62,993 nt of DNA from Helicobacter cetorum (GCA_022729735.1 DZAY01000012.1:1-62993); one strand, 5' to 3'; shown: positions 26,944 through 35,762, counted from the stretch's first letter. A program made the numbers and translations. Notes: generated from the sequence alone by a model not told the origin.

Positions 26944-27497
26944 TGAAAAAAGTTACTCTGTTTTTAACAGTTAATCTATTTTTATTTGCTGGTTCTTTGG
27001 AAGAGTCTTTGAAAAGTAGCGAAAATAGGGAAGTTTCAAAAGAGTTTATATATGGTGTAAATGAAAAAATAGAGATACTTAGAAAAGATTATGCAAAACT
27101 TGTTGAGTATCTAAAGCAAAAAGAGCAAGAAGATGAGTTTTTGATTGAAAAAATTGCAACTCTTCAAAGCAGTGTAATTATGCAAGGTGAAGAGATAAAG
27201 AGACTTAAAGAAGAGCTTAATGGCAGAGAGAATCACACTACTCAAAATATAGTTAAAAAAAATTTGGATAATGGTTTTACTAATTTTAAACCAACTCTAT
27301 TTATAGTTACAACAGATACAAAACTGTATAACTCTCCAAATGGAGATGAGGTAAAAGTGGCAAATAAAGGTTATAAATTTACATCTTATCAAAAAAGTGG
27401 AAATTGGGTAAGATTAAGTGGAGAAATAGTTAATGGAAAATGGCTTGCAATAAATGAGCAACTTTTTATCAATGAAACAGATATAAAAGAGCGATAA
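26943..27497 (+). CDS. Exported coiled-coil protein with C-terminal SH3-like domain
   Basis: A 184-residue periplasmic protein. It has a signal peptide (to LFLFAGS), a long coiled coil (about residues 25-95), and a C-terminal SH3-like fold (TKLYNSPNGDEVKVANKGYKF, then SGNWVRLSG). The start overlaps the stop of the barrel gene by one base (TAATG). Bacterial SH3 domains of this type often bind peptidoglycan, so it may link the barrel to the cell wall (inference). Confidence 0.65.
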   Translation: MKKVTLFLTVNLFLFAGSLEESLKSSENREVSKEFIYGVNEKIEILRKDYAKLVEYLKQKEQEDEFLIEKIATLQSSVIMQGEEIKRLKEELNGRENHTTQNIVKKNLDNGFTNFKPTLFIVTTDTKLYNSPNGDEVKVANKGYKFTSYQKSGNWVRLSGEIVNGKWLAINEQLFINETDIKER

Positions 27498-27556
27498 AAA
27501 TAGTTTTTTAAGCTTTTTTTATATAATATTAAGAAATTTACAAAAAAGGGGATTAA

Positions 27557-27799
27557 ATGGAAAGAGAAATCGTAGATAAAGAAAAATTAGCAGAACTATT
27601 GTCTAAAAAAAAGGTTTTAGAAGATAAATTGCATAATATTCATGTTCATTTTCATCATAAAGATTTTTCATTAGTAAATGATAAAGGTTTTAAAATTGAT
27701 TTTACTGTATTTACAGCAAAAGATGTTTTAAAAGGAATTGAAGCCGAACTTATTAAAAAAATAAATGAGTTAGACAAAGATATATTGCATTTAAAATAG
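27557..27799 (+). CDS. Small helical protein of unknown function
   Basis: An 80-residue soluble protein preceded by a strong AAAGGGG and a TATAAT-like box about 30 bases upstream. It has two charged helices with a central His- and aromatic-rich turn (HNIHVHFHHKDF) and no signal peptide. No family recognised; the good ribosome site and normal codon use support a real gene. Confidence 0.6.
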   Translation: MEREIVDKEKLAELLSKKKVLEDKLHNIHVHFHHKDFSLVNDKGFKIDFTVFTAKDVLKGIEAELIKKINELDKDILHLK

Positions 27800-27873
27800 T
27801 AATAAAAAGTTAAGCTTTAAGTCTCTTTGTTATATACTTTCAGATATAAATTTTTTGTATAAAGGTTATAAGC

Positions 27874-28803
27874 ATGAGAGGGTTTAAAGTCTTTGCAGGA
27901 ACTGCCTATCCAGAGATAGCTACCGAAGTTTGTAAAAGTTTGGATATTTTATTATCAAGAGCTATTGTTAGTAGATTTAGTGATGGTGAAGTTAATGTCC
28001 AAATTAGTGAGAGTGTAAGAGGAAGAGATGTATTTATAATACAGCCAACAGGTAATCCAGTAAATGATAATTTAATGGAATTACTTGTTATGACAGATGC
28101 CTTAAAAAGAAGTTCAGCAAACTCAATCACAGCAATCATTCCATATTTTGGATATGCAAGACAAGATAGAAAGGCTGCTCCAAGAGTTCCAATTAGTGCA
28201 AAACTTGTTGCGAATTTAATTCAAGTTTCTGGAATTAAAAGAGTTGTTACTATGGATTTACATGCTGGACAAATTCAAGGTTTTTTTGATATTCCTGTTG
28301 ATAATTTATATGGAGCAATTCTATTTTTGGATTATATCAAAAGAAAAAATTTTGAAAATCCTGTAATAGCATCGCCTGATATTGGTGGAGTTACAAGAGC
28401 AAGATATTTTGCAGAAAAATTGGGTTTAGATTTAGTAATAATTGATAAACGAAGAGAAAAAGCAAATGTTTGCGAAGTCATGAATGTAATAGGTGAAGTT
28501 GAAGGTAAAGATGTAATTTTAGTTGATGATATTGTAGATACTGCTGGAACTCTAACCAATGCTGCTAAAGTTTTTAAAGAGCGAGGAGCTACTTCTGTTA
28601 TTGCTTGTTGTACTCATCCTGTTTTAAGTGGTAGTGCTTATGAAAGAGTAGAAAATGGTGCTTTAGATGAATTAGTTGTTTCAAATACACTTCCATTAAA
28701 AAGAGAATCAAATAAAATTACAGTTCTTTCAGTTGCTCCACTATTTGCAGAAGTTATTAGAAGAGTTTATCATAATGAGAGTGTAAATAGTCTATTTAGT
28801 TAA
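27874..28803 (+). CDS. prs: Ribose-phosphate pyrophosphokinase
   Basis: Makes PRPP for nucleotide, histidine, tryptophan and NAD synthesis. 309 residues. Clear motifs are [14 protein letters not shown] near residue 69, [12 protein letters not shown] near 90, [12 protein letters not shown] near 129 and the PRPP loop [10 protein letters not shown] near 214. ATG after AAAGG. Own promoter likely in the 74-base gap upstream. Confidence 0.97.
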   Translation: MRGFKVFAGTAYPEIATEVCKSLDILLSRAIVSRFSDGEVNVQISESVRGRDVFIIQPTGNPVNDNLMELLVMTDALKRSSANSITAIIPYFGYARQDRKAAPRVPISAKLVANLIQVSGIKRVVTMDLHAGQIQGFFDIPVDNLYGAILFLDYIKRKNFENPVIASPDIGGVTRARYFAEKLGLDLVIIDKRREKANVCEVMNVIGEVEGKDVILVDDIVDTAGTLTNAAKVFKERGATSVIACCTHPVLSGSAYERVENGALDELVVSNTLPLKRESNKITVLSVAPLFAEVIRRVYHNESVNSLFS

Positions 28804-28818
28804 TTCTTCTTCCTCTTT

Positions 28819-28840
28819 TGAGGATTTCCTCACATTTTAT
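28819..28840 (+). terminator. Possible weak terminator after prs
   Basis: TGAGG / ATTT / CCTCA hairpin 15 bases after the prs stop, followed by CATTTTATTT. The stem is only 5 bp. Confidence 0.4.
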
Positions 28841-28859
28841 TTCTACGAAACTTATAATC

Positions 28860-28873
28860 TTGATTTAAATCAA
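28860..28873. promoter_or_regulatory. FNR-type box upstream of hcp
   Basis: TTGAT TTAA ATCAA is a perfect match to the TTGAT-N4-ATCAA consensus of FNR/CRP-family regulators. Its centre (28866.5) is 41.5 bases before the transcription start expected from the TATAAT at 28896-28901, the position of a class II activator site. Confidence 0.75.
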
Positions 28874-28895
28874 TGTTTTTTCCTTTTAATTCTTT

Positions 28896-28901
28896 TATAA
28901 T
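28896..28901 (+). promoter_or_regulatory. -10 box of hcp
   Basis: TATAAT, 23 bases before the hcp ATG, with AGAGGAG as ribosome site just before the start codon. Expected transcription start near 28908. Confidence 0.6.
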
Positions 28902-28924
28902 ATCACAAAAAAGAGGAGTTAAAA

Positions 28925-30253
28925 ATGGATTTATCAATGTTTTGTTATCAATGTGAAATGTCAGCACCAAATGGATGTGGAAGTAGTGGAGCAACTGTTG
29001 GGACTTGTGGCAAAGATGCGACAAAGTCGAGACTTCAAGATATTATGATATTTGGACTAAAAGGGCTTAGTGCATATAGAGAGCATTTAAATGAGTTAAA
29101 TCCTAATGCTTGTAAAGAAATTGATGATGTTGTAAATGAGACTCTATATTTTACTTTGACAAATGTAAATTTCAATTTTGATGAGCATATTGCACAACTT
29201 ATGAAAGTAGGAAATGCTGGAGTTAAGGTTATGGATTTATTAAGCGAAGCTCACACAAAAGCTTTTGGAGTTCCAAAACCAATAACTGTAACTCAAAATC
29301 AAGTTGAAGGAAAAGCGATTTTAGTTAGTGGGCATAATTTAGAAATGCTTGGCAAACTGTTAGAAGTAACAAAAGATAAAAATATAAATATCTATACACA
29401 CTCTGAAATGTTACCAGCTCATGGTTATCCAGAACTAAAAAAATATCCTCACTTAAAGGGCAATATTGGTAAAGCTTGGTTTGACCAAACAAAACTTTTT
29501 GAAGAGTTTAAAGGGACTATGGTTATAAATACAAACTGTATCGTTCCACCAAAAAAAGATTGTGGTTATTTAGATAGGCTATTTACTTATAAAATTGTTG
29601 GTGTTGAGGGTGCTACAAAAATAGAAAATGATGATTTCACTGCTTTAATTGAAAAAACTTTATCACTACCAGATGTAGATGGTTTTAATTCTAATGAAAC
29701 TCTTGTTACAGGACATCACTATAAAACTATCTTAACTCTTGCTCCACAAATTTTAGATGCTATCAATAGTGGTAAAATTTCACAATTCTTTGTAGTTGCA
29801 GGTTGCGATGCCCCTGGAAAAGGTGGTGAATATTATAGAGAACTGACTTTAATGTTGCCAAAAGATACAGTAATTATCACTTCAAGTTGTGGTAAATTTA
29901 GATTTAATGATATTGATTTTGGAGTGATTGAAGGGACAGAAATTCCACGATATTTGGATTTAGGTCAATGTAATGATAGCAATGGAGCTGTGCATATTGC
30001 CCTGGCTGTAAGTGAAGCTTTAAATATTCCACTTAATGATTTACCAGTTTCGATAGTTTTAAGTTGGATGGAACAAAAAGCTGTAATTATTCTTTTGGCT
30101 CTATTTAGTTTAGGAGTTAAAAATATCTATATTGGTCCAAAACCACCACAATTTGTAAATGAAGATATTTTAAACTTTTTAGTTGAAACTTTCAATTTAC
30201 ATTTAACAAGCGATGCAAAAAGCGATTTGGAAAATCTTTTGATAAAAAAGTAG
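28925..30253 (+). CDS. hcp: Hybrid-cluster protein (class III-like length)
   Basis: Fe-S protein with a hybrid Fe-S-O cluster, linked in other bacteria to NO and nitrosative stress (nitric oxide or hydroxylamine reductase). The N-terminal cysteines are C7, C10, C18 and C28 (C-x2-C-x7-C-x9-C). Cluster-ligand regions GHNLEM, NTNCIVPP, VAGCDAPGKGG and SSCGKFRF are present. At 442 residues it is about 100 shorter than E. coli Hcp, as in class III proteins that lack an internal helical bundle. Preceded by an FNR-type box; an Hcr reductase gene is not adjacent. Convergent with gmhA across a hairpin. Confidence 0.92.
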   Translation: MDLSMFCYQCEMSAPNGCGSSGATVGTCGKDATKSRLQDIMIFGLKGLSAYREHLNELNPNACKEIDDVVNETLYFTLTNVNFNFDEHIAQLMKVGNAGVKVMDLLSEAHTKAFGVPKPITVTQNQVEGKAILVSGHNLEMLGKLLEVTKDKNINIYTHSEMLPAHGYPELKKYPHLKGNIGKAWFDQTKLFEEFKGTMVINTNCIVPPKKDCGYLDRLFTYKIVGVEGATKIENDDFTALIEKTLSLPDVDGFNSNETLVTGHHYKTILTLAPQILDAINSGKISQFFVVAGCDAPGKGGEYYRELTLMLPKDTVIITSSCGKFRFNDIDFGVIEGTEIPRYLDLGQCNDSNGAVHIALAVSEALNIPLNDLPVSIVLSWMEQKAVIILLALFSLGVKNIYIGPKPPQFVNEDILNFLVETFNLHLTSDAKSDLENLLIKK

Positions 30254-30274
30254 GAAATTTTATTTCCTGCTTTT
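30246..30274. terminator. Bidirectional terminator between hcp and gmhA
   Basis: A 13-bp stem (30246-30258 with 30262-30274, one G-U pair) and a 3-base loop span the hcp stop and the gmhA stop. It starts with A4 and ends with T4, so it can serve both convergent genes. Confidence 0.75.
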
Positions 30275-30836
30275 AAAACTCTACTTCATCTATGATACTA
30301 CAAATCATATGCCCAATTAATATGTGCATTTCTTGAATTCTCGCCGTTGTATTGGATTTGATAATTAAATTTTTATCACAAAAATTGCTCATAACTCCTC
30401 CATCTCTCCCACTAAGTCCAATAGTTATACAGTTTAAGCTTTTGGCTATTTTTAAGCCTTCTATCACATTTTTTGAGTTTCCACTTGTAGAAATTCCAAA
30501 AGCTAAATCTCCTTCTTTTGCCAAAGCTTCGATTTGTCGTGAGAAAACTTTATCAAATGAGTAATCATTTGCAATAGCAGTAATTGCTGAAGTGTCAGTT
30601 GTTAGGGCAATTGCTGGAAGTGCTTTTCGCTCTTTTACAAATCTACCTGTAAGCTCTGCACTAATATGTTGTGCATCTCCTGCACTTCCACCATTTCCAA
30701 AAATTAAAATTTTATTTCCATTTTTTAAGACATCTAAAAATATTTTTGCAACTTCTGCTATATCATCTTGCATATAAAATAACATATTTAAAACATCTTT
30801 ATGTTCATTTAAATCTTTTAATATTAAATCTTTCAC
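30273..30836 (-). CDS. gmhA: Phosphoheptose isomerase
   Basis: Converts sedoheptulose 7-phosphate to D-glycero-D-manno-heptose 7-phosphate for LPS inner core synthesis. A SIS-domain protein of 187 residues with GNGGSAGDAQHISAEL near 49 and ISTSGNSKNV near 116; the zinc-binding H180-like end is ILIGHMICSIID. GTG start (30836) with AGAAG upstream, two bases after trhP. Confidence 0.92.
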   Translation of the reverse strand: MKDLILKDLNEHKDVLNMLFYMQDDIAEVAKIFLDVLKNGNKILIFGNGGSAGDAQHISAELTGRFVKERKALPAIALTTDTSAITAIANDYSFDKVFSRQIEALAKEGDLAFGISTSGNSKNVIEGLKIAKSLNCITIGLSGRDGGVMSNFCDKNLIIKSNTTARIQEMHILIGHMICSIIDEVEF

Positions 30837-30838
30837 TT

Positions 30839-32077
30839 TTATCTTCTTAAAAAACTATATTTTGGTAAAGTTATTGGAAGTTTGATTAGATTTGTATTTC
30901 CACTATGCACACTATCTAAAAGTTTTCCATTTTTTGTCTCTATTTTATAAAACTGTATAAAAAATTTCTCATTTTTTCTAAAAACTTTGCCTATTTCATT
31001 ATCAACTTCGCAAATATCAGAGTATGAAACTATTTCATAAATTTCATTTGGTGCAACTCTATCTTTTGCCAAAAAATATCCATCATCTTCAACTATTGCA
31101 AAAACTTGCATAGTTCCTTCTGAAATAGCACTTAATAGATTTTGTGTATTATGTTTTTCATAAGGTCGAGATATTAGATAACTATCTGTAAATCCACGAT
31201 GTTTTGTCGTATTTAGCTCATCTTCATACTTTTTAGGATTGAAACTTCCATTTTTTATATCATTAAGAGCTTCTCTGTAAGTTTTTGTAGTAACTGCTAC
31301 ATAGTATGGACTTTTTGTTCTACCTTCTATTTTTATCGAATCAACCACACCACTATCAACTATTAAATCTAAATGTGAGCTTAAATTTAAATCTTTTGCA
31401 TTTAAAATATAGCTTCCAATACCTTCTTCTTCCACCTTAAAAAGTGTATTATTTTCTTCATTATAAAGATAAACTTCATAAGGAAATCTGCAATCATTTG
31501 CACAACTTCCACGATTTGGAACTCTGCCACTCTGAATTGTGCTAATTAAACATCTGCCACTATATGCAAAACACATACTGCCATGAACAAAAACTTCTAT
31601 TTCAAGTTCTGGAACTTTTTCTTTTATCTTTTTTAAATCATTTAAACTAATTTCTCTTGCAGAAATTATTCTACTAACTCCCATATTGTAATAAACTTTT
31701 GCATCAAGTGAATTCATAACATTTGCTTGGGTTGATAAATGCAATGGAATTTCTGGAGCTATCTGTTTTGCTAATTCAATTACACCAACTGTTGAGATAA
31801 TAAATGCATCTGGTTTGAGAGTTGCCATTTTTTTGATATGATTTTTTAGTAGTTCTAATTGAGATTCAAAAGGAAATCCATTGATTGTTACATAAACTTT
31901 TTTTCCCAAAGAGTGAGCTAATTTAATCCCTTCTTCAAAACTTTCATAATCAAACTCTTTAGATGCTCTACCACGAAGAGAAAAGTGACTTACTCCTCCA
32001 TAGAGTGCATCTGCACCATATTTAAGAGCTATTTCTAACTTTTCTAAATTACCAGCAGGAGATAACAGCTCTACCAT
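30839..32077 (-). CDS. trhP: Peptidase U32 family protein, TrhP/YegQ-like tRNA hydroxylation protein
   Basis: A 412-residue U32-family protein. It starts with ELLSPAGNLEKLEIALKYGA and has the U32 signature EVFVHGSMCFAYSGRC near 160. Fe-S-type cysteines lie at GSCANDCRFPYE. E. coli YegQ (TrhP) is needed for 5-hydroxyuridine at tRNA position 34; the role here is by homology. ATG directly abuts the cheZ stop. Other U32 proteins (RlhA-like or UbiU-like) are less likely given length and sequence. Confidence 0.8.
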   Translation of the reverse strand: MVELLSPAGNLEKLEIALKYGADALYGGVSHFSLRGRASKEFDYESFEEGIKLAHSLGKKVYVTINGFPFESQLELLKNHIKKMATLKPDAFIISTVGVIELAKQIAPEIPLHLSTQANVMNSLDAKVYYNMGVSRIISAREISLNDLKKIKEKVPELEIEVFVHGSMCFAYSGRCLISTIQSGRVPNRGSCANDCRFPYEVYLYNEENNTLFKVEEEGIGSYILNAKDLNLSSHLDLIVDSGVVDSIKIEGRTKSPYYVAVTTKTYREALNDIKNGSFNPKKYEDELNTTKHRGFTDSYLISRPYEKHNTQNLLSAISEGTMQVFAIVEDDGYFLAKDRVAPNEIYEIVSYSDICEVDNEIGKVFRKNEKFFIQFYKIETKNGKLLDSVHSGNTNLIKLPITLPKYSFLRR

Positions 32078-32785
32078 CTATTTTTTCTTTCCAAAAGATA
32101 AAATCAGAGCTTCAATATCATCTTCATCTACAAGCTCTTCTGTTGAATCTCCTGGTAAATGTGTAGCAGAAGATACCCTTTTTTCATCGTCAATTTTACC
32201 TTCAAATAGAGAATTTAGATATTTAGTCAATGCTCTCATCACATTTATAACTCGCTCAATCTTTTGTCTATGAATATCTTGATACTGCATAATATCCATA
32301 GCTATCATAATTTCATCTCCACCAGCTAAAGCTAAATTTTTGATACTATCTATATGCTCAACTGCTTTTTGTAGAGATTGTATAGAGCTTTTGAATGTCT
32401 CAATTTTTGGAAATTTTTCACTAAGTAGAGTAAAAAGCTCTATATGGTCATCAATTACAGTTTGAATTTCATTTGCAAATGATTCAATATCCATAAGCTC
32501 TTGACTAATTGCTTCTAACTTCTCAAATATTTGAGTTGCCTTTACTTCTGAATCTTTTGTAACATCATCTAATTGATGAACAACTTTATAATCATCAGTT
32601 GGAGGAGCTGGAGGCCAATCTTGAGTTGGATTTAACTTAAAACCTTTTGCAATATCACTATTGCAACTACCTTTACAATACTCACTTTTATCAGTATCTT
32701 TCTTACTATCTTTTGGAGACTCTGTCTCTATATCATCAAAGTCACCACCACCTGCCATTAGTGCATCTAACTCTTCTTGTGTCAT
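32078..32785 (-). CDS. cheZ: CheZ-like chemotaxis phosphatase (epsilon type)
   Basis: A 235-residue helical protein. The central region DIMQYQDIHRQKIERVINVM near residue 166 matches the catalytic helix of remote CheZ proteins, where the Q in YQD would attack CheY-P. The N-terminus MTQEELDALMAGG looks like the CheY-binding peptide of FliM, and the C-terminus DDIEALILSFG like the CheY-binding tail of CheZ. AAGGAAG precedes the ATG. It would dephosphorylate CheY at the flagellar motor or receptors (inference from family). Confidence 0.75.
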   Translation of the reverse strand: MTQEELDALMAGGGDFDDIETESPKDSKKDTDKSEYCKGSCNSDIAKGFKLNPTQDWPPAPPTDDYKVVHQLDDVTKDSEVKATQIFEKLEAISQELMDIESFANEIQTVIDDHIELFTLLSEKFPKIETFKSSIQSLQKAVEHIDSIKNLALAGGDEIMIAMDIMQYQDIHRQKIERVINVMRALTKYLNSLFEGKIDDEKRVSSATHLPGDSTEELVDEDDIEALILSFGKKK

Positions 32786-32881
32786 TTCAACTTCCTTTTA
32801 AGAGTAACTGCTCAATTATAAACTATTTTTTATATAAGTTTATTTAAAATGAACTATATATATTTAAAAAACGGAGTAAAA

Positions 32882-33661
32882 ATGAGAGTTGATTTGCATA
32901 ATCACACAACACTTTGCAATCATGCAGTAGGTTCAACAAGAGAATATATAAATAGAGCAATTGATTTAGGGATTGATATTTATGGATTTTCAGACCATGC
33001 ACCGATGAATTTTGATAGCTATTATCGAATGGGTTTAGCTGATATGAACTATTATGAAAATGATATTAGAAATTTAAAAGATGAATTTAAGGATAAAATA
33101 GAAATTTTATTAGGATATGAGGTTGATTATTTAGAAAAATATTTAGAACAAGATGTAATAAATGCAAAAGTAGATTATTTAATAGGCTCTATCCATTTTT
33201 TAGATGAGTGGGGATTTGATAATCCTGAGTTTATTGGACATTATAAAAATGTTGATATTGATAGAATTTGGGAAGATTACTTTTTAGCTATCAAAAATTT
33301 AGCCAAAAGTGGGCTTTTTCAAATTGTTGGACATATTGATTTAATGAAATTGTTTAATTTTTTACCCAAAAAAGATATTAAAATATTAGCAAAAGATGCT
33401 ATTTCTGAAATTAAAAAAGCCAACATGGCAGTTGAGATTAATGGTGCTGGATTTAGAAAAGATGTCAAAGAGCAGTATCCATCAAGCAATATTTTAGAGA
33501 TGTTGTTAGAATATGATATACCTATTACTTTTGGCTCCGATGCACACTCAATTGAACAAGTTGGTTTTATGCTTGATAATAATATAGAAGTTGCAAAAAG
33601 CTTAGGATTTTCTAAGTTTGTAATATTTAGAGATAAAGAGATGGTATTGATTAAATTTTAA
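32882..33661 (+). CDS. hisK: PHP-family histidinol phosphatase
   Basis: A 259-residue PHP-domain phosphatase with DLHNHTTLCNHA at residues 4-15, GFSDHAP near 36, GSIHFLDEWGFD near 103 and FGSDAHS near 220, giving the metal-binding His/Asp set. It resembles the HisJ/HisK histidinol-phosphatases that hydrolyse L-histidinol phosphate. The ATG at 32882 follows CGGAG and is chosen over an upstream ATG at 32849, which lacks a ribosome site. No other his gene is adjacent. Confidence 0.8.
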   Translation: MRVDLHNHTTLCNHAVGSTREYINRAIDLGIDIYGFSDHAPMNFDSYYRMGLADMNYYENDIRNLKDEFKDKIEILLGYEVDYLEKYLEQDVINAKVDYLIGSIHFLDEWGFDNPEFIGHYKNVDIDRIWEDYFLAIKNLAKSGLFQIVGHIDLMKLFNFLPKKDIKILAKDAISEIKKANMAVEINGAGFRKDVKEQYPSSNILEMLLEYDIPITFGSDAHSIEQVGFMLDNNIEVAKSLGFSKFVIFRDKEMVLIKF

Positions 33662-33693
33662 ACATAATTTATACTCAATTTACTGTTTTATTA

Positions 33694-33702
33694 TGCTACA
33701 AT
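33694..33702 (+). promoter_or_regulatory. Putative extended -10 of glnA
   Basis: TGC TACAAT lies 31 bases before the glnA ATG. A second TATAAT at 33709-33714 is nearer but would leave a very short leader. Confidence 0.45.
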
Positions 33703-33733
33703 TTTGTTTATAATCAAAAAAAGGAGAGTGCTT

Positions 33734-35164
33734 ATGAGAGAAATGCAAAAAGCTATTGATGATTTTTTCAGTTTATGTCAGCAAAATGAGATAGAATTTG
33801 TAGATTTTAGATTTACAGATATGAAAGGTGTTTGGCACCATGTTGCTTATAGAATGCATGCTGTTGAAGAAGAAACATTCAAAGGAATCCCTTTTGATGG
33901 TAGCTCTATTCCAGATTGGCAACCAATAAACAAATCAGATATGCTACTTATTCCAGATGCAACAACAGCATTTATTGACCCATTTACTGCTGACCCAACA
34001 GTTGTAGTATTTTGTGATGTTTGGGATATTTATAAAAATCAACCTTATGAGAAATGCCCAAGAAGTATTGCTAAAAAAGCTCTTAAATATTTAGCAGAAA
34101 CAGGAATTGGTGATGTTGCATATTTTGGTCCAGAAAATGAATTCTTTGTATTTGATAATATCAAAGTAAGAGACTCAATCAATTGTCAATATCATGAAAT
34201 TGACTCTGAAGAAGGAACTTGGAACTCTGATAAAGATTTTAGAGATGGTATAAACACAGGACATAGACCAGGCACAAAAGGTGGATATTTTCCATGTCAG
34301 CCAGTTGATACAATGGTAGATTTAAGAGCAGAAATGGTAAAAGTTTTAGAGCAAGTTGGTCTTAAAACTTTCGTTGTTCATCATGAAGTTGCACAAGGAC
34401 AAGGCGAAATTGGAATTAGATTTGGAACTTTGATTGAATCTGCTGATAATGTTCAAAAGCTAAAATATGTTATTAAAAATGTTGCTCATTTGAATGGAAA
34501 AACAGCTACATTTATGCCAAAACCTCTATATGGAGATAATGGAAGTGGAATGCACACTCACATTTCTATTTGGAAAAATGGCGAAAACACTTTTGCAGGT
34601 GATGGTTATCAAGGATTAAGTGAAGTAGCAATTAATGCAATTGGTGGTGTTTTAGGACATGCAAGAGCTTTAGCTGCATTTACAAATGCTTCTACTAACT
34701 CTTATAAAAGACTTATTCCAGGATTTGAAGCACCATCAATTTTAACTTACTCTGCACAAAATAGAAGTGCAAGTTGTAGAATTCCTTTTGTAAGCTCACC
34801 AAAAGCAAAAAGAGTTGAGTTTAGATTCCCAGATAGTTCTGCTAATCCATATTTAGCATTTGCATCACTTTTAATGGCAGCAATTGATGGAATTCAAACT
34901 AAAGCAAATCCAGGACAACCTATGGATATAGATTTGTTTGAATTAACACTTGATGAAATTAGAGAAAAAGGTATTAAACAGATGCCACATACTCTAAGAG
35001 GTGCTATGGAGTCTATGCTTGCTGATAGAGCTTTCTTAAAAGCTGGAGATGTATTTACAGAAGAGTTTATCCAAACTTATCAACATTATAAGTTTAAAAC
35101 AGAAATTTGGCCTTGGGAAGCAAGACCACATCCTTATGAGTTCATTACAACTTACTCTTGCTAA
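33734..35164 (+). CDS. glnA: Glutamine synthetase type I, without the adenylylation tyrosine
   Basis: Makes glutamine from glutamate, ammonia and ATP; partner of GltBD in ammonia assimilation. 476 residues, with FDGSSIPDW near 58, [12 protein letters not shown] near 222, [10 protein letters not shown] near 270 and NRSASCRIP near 355. At the place of the E. coli adenylylation tyrosine (NLYDLPPEE) this protein has DLFELTLDE with F402, so control by GlnE-type adenylylation is unlikely. H. pylori GlnA is known to lack it too. ATG 33734 after AAGGAG is chosen over a TTG ten codons upstream. Confidence 0.96.
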   Translation: MREMQKAIDDFFSLCQQNEIEFVDFRFTDMKGVWHHVAYRMHAVEEETFKGIPFDGSSIPDWQPINKSDMLLIPDATTAFIDPFTADPTVVVFCDVWDIYKNQPYEKCPRSIAKKALKYLAETGIGDVAYFGPENEFFVFDNIKVRDSINCQYHEIDSEEGTWNSDKDFRDGINTGHRPGTKGGYFPCQPVDTMVDLRAEMVKVLEQVGLKTFVVHHEVAQGQGEIGIRFGTLIESADNVQKLKYVIKNVAHLNGKTATFMPKPLYGDNGSGMHTHISIWKNGENTFAGDGYQGLSEVAINAIGGVLGHARALAAFTNASTNSYKRLIPGFEAPSILTYSAQNRSASCRIPFVSSPKAKRVEFRFPDSSANPYLAFASLLMAAIDGIQTKANPGQPMDIDLFELTLDEIREKGIKQMPHTLRGAMESMLADRAFLKAGDVFTEEFIQTYQHYKFKTEIWPWEARPHPYEFITTYSC

Positions 35165-35165
35165 T

Positions 35166-35187
35166 AAAAGCCCTTTAAAGGGCTTTT
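35166..35187 (+). terminator. Rho-independent terminator of glnA
   Basis: AAAAGCCCTTT / AAAGGGCTTTT is a perfect 11+11 palindrome starting two bases after the glnA stop and ending in a T run. Confidence 0.9.
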
Positions 35188-35294
35188 ATATCTTCGTTTT
35201 ATATTCAAATCTGAAAAAATTTAGTGTTATCAAAAAGTATTTCTACGGATAATTTTATATTTGTTTTATTTTAATTTAGATATATTTCTTTTAG

Positions 35295-35313
35295 TTTTTG
35301 CTAATTGCAAAAA
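35295..35313. promoter_or_regulatory. Inverted repeat upstream of the ferredoxin gene
   Basis: TTTTTGC TAATT GCAAAAA, a perfect 7-bp inverted repeat with a 5-base spacer, ending 27 bases before the ferredoxin ATG. Possible operator or weak hairpin. Confidence 0.4.
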
Positions 35314-35340
35314 TTGAAAAATATTATAGAAGGAGATAAG

Positions 35341-35607
35341 ATGTCAGTAAAAATTACAGATGTTTGTATAAATTGTGGAGCATGTATTGATGAGTGTCCT
35401 GTAGAAGCAATTGTAGATGAAGATGATAACCCAACTGGTGAAGAAATTTACTATGTATATGCTGATAAATGTGTAGAGTGTGTAGGCTATCATGATAAAC
35501 CAGCTTGTGCATCAGCTTGTCCAACAGACGGATGTATTATATGGGGTGAAGTAGTTGCTGGTATGCCAGTTAGTGAAGGCAGAAAAGAAGGTTCATCAGT
35601 TCTATAA
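35341..35607 (+). CDS. fdxA: 2[4Fe-4S] ferredoxin, Alvin-type
   Basis: Small low-potential electron carrier of 88 residues. The first cluster motif is [12 protein letters not shown] (residues 9-20). The second is [19 protein letters not shown]-x2-C-x8-C-x3-C, the long second loop of Allochromatium-type ferredoxins. In autotrophs of this phylum such ferredoxins feed the 2-oxoacid:ferredoxin oxidoreductases of the reductive TCA cycle, which fits the aclBA genes in this window (inference). The ATG at 35341 follows AGAAGGAG; the longer frame has a TTG without a ribosome site. Confidence 0.92.
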   Translation: MSVKITDVCINCGACIDECPVEAIVDEDDNPTGEEIYYVYADKCVECVGYHDKPACASACPTDGCIIWGEVVAGMPVSEGRKEGSSVL

Positions 35608-35619
35608 TTTTTAACAAAG

Positions 35620-35656
35620 TAAGAGTAGTTACTTTTTTACACTACTCTTATTTTAC
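35620..35656 (+). terminator. Terminator after the ferredoxin gene
   Basis: TAAGAGTAGT (35620-35629) pairs perfectly with ACTACTCTTA (35641-35650) around an 11-base loop, followed by TTTTACTT. Confidence 0.75.
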
Positions 35657-35762
35657 TTCTATTATCTTTTTGTATCTATTCTACACACCTAAACATCTTA
35701 TCTTTAATATTTTTAAAGTTTATTTTATCTATAATTCTAAAAAATATTTTTTAGGGGAAAAA

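Noticed and set aside
32078-32785. FliM or FliN paralogue, because of MTQEELDALMAG
   Set aside because: The rest of the protein is a helical CheZ-like phosphatase and has no SpoA/FliN domain; only the peptide is FliM-like.
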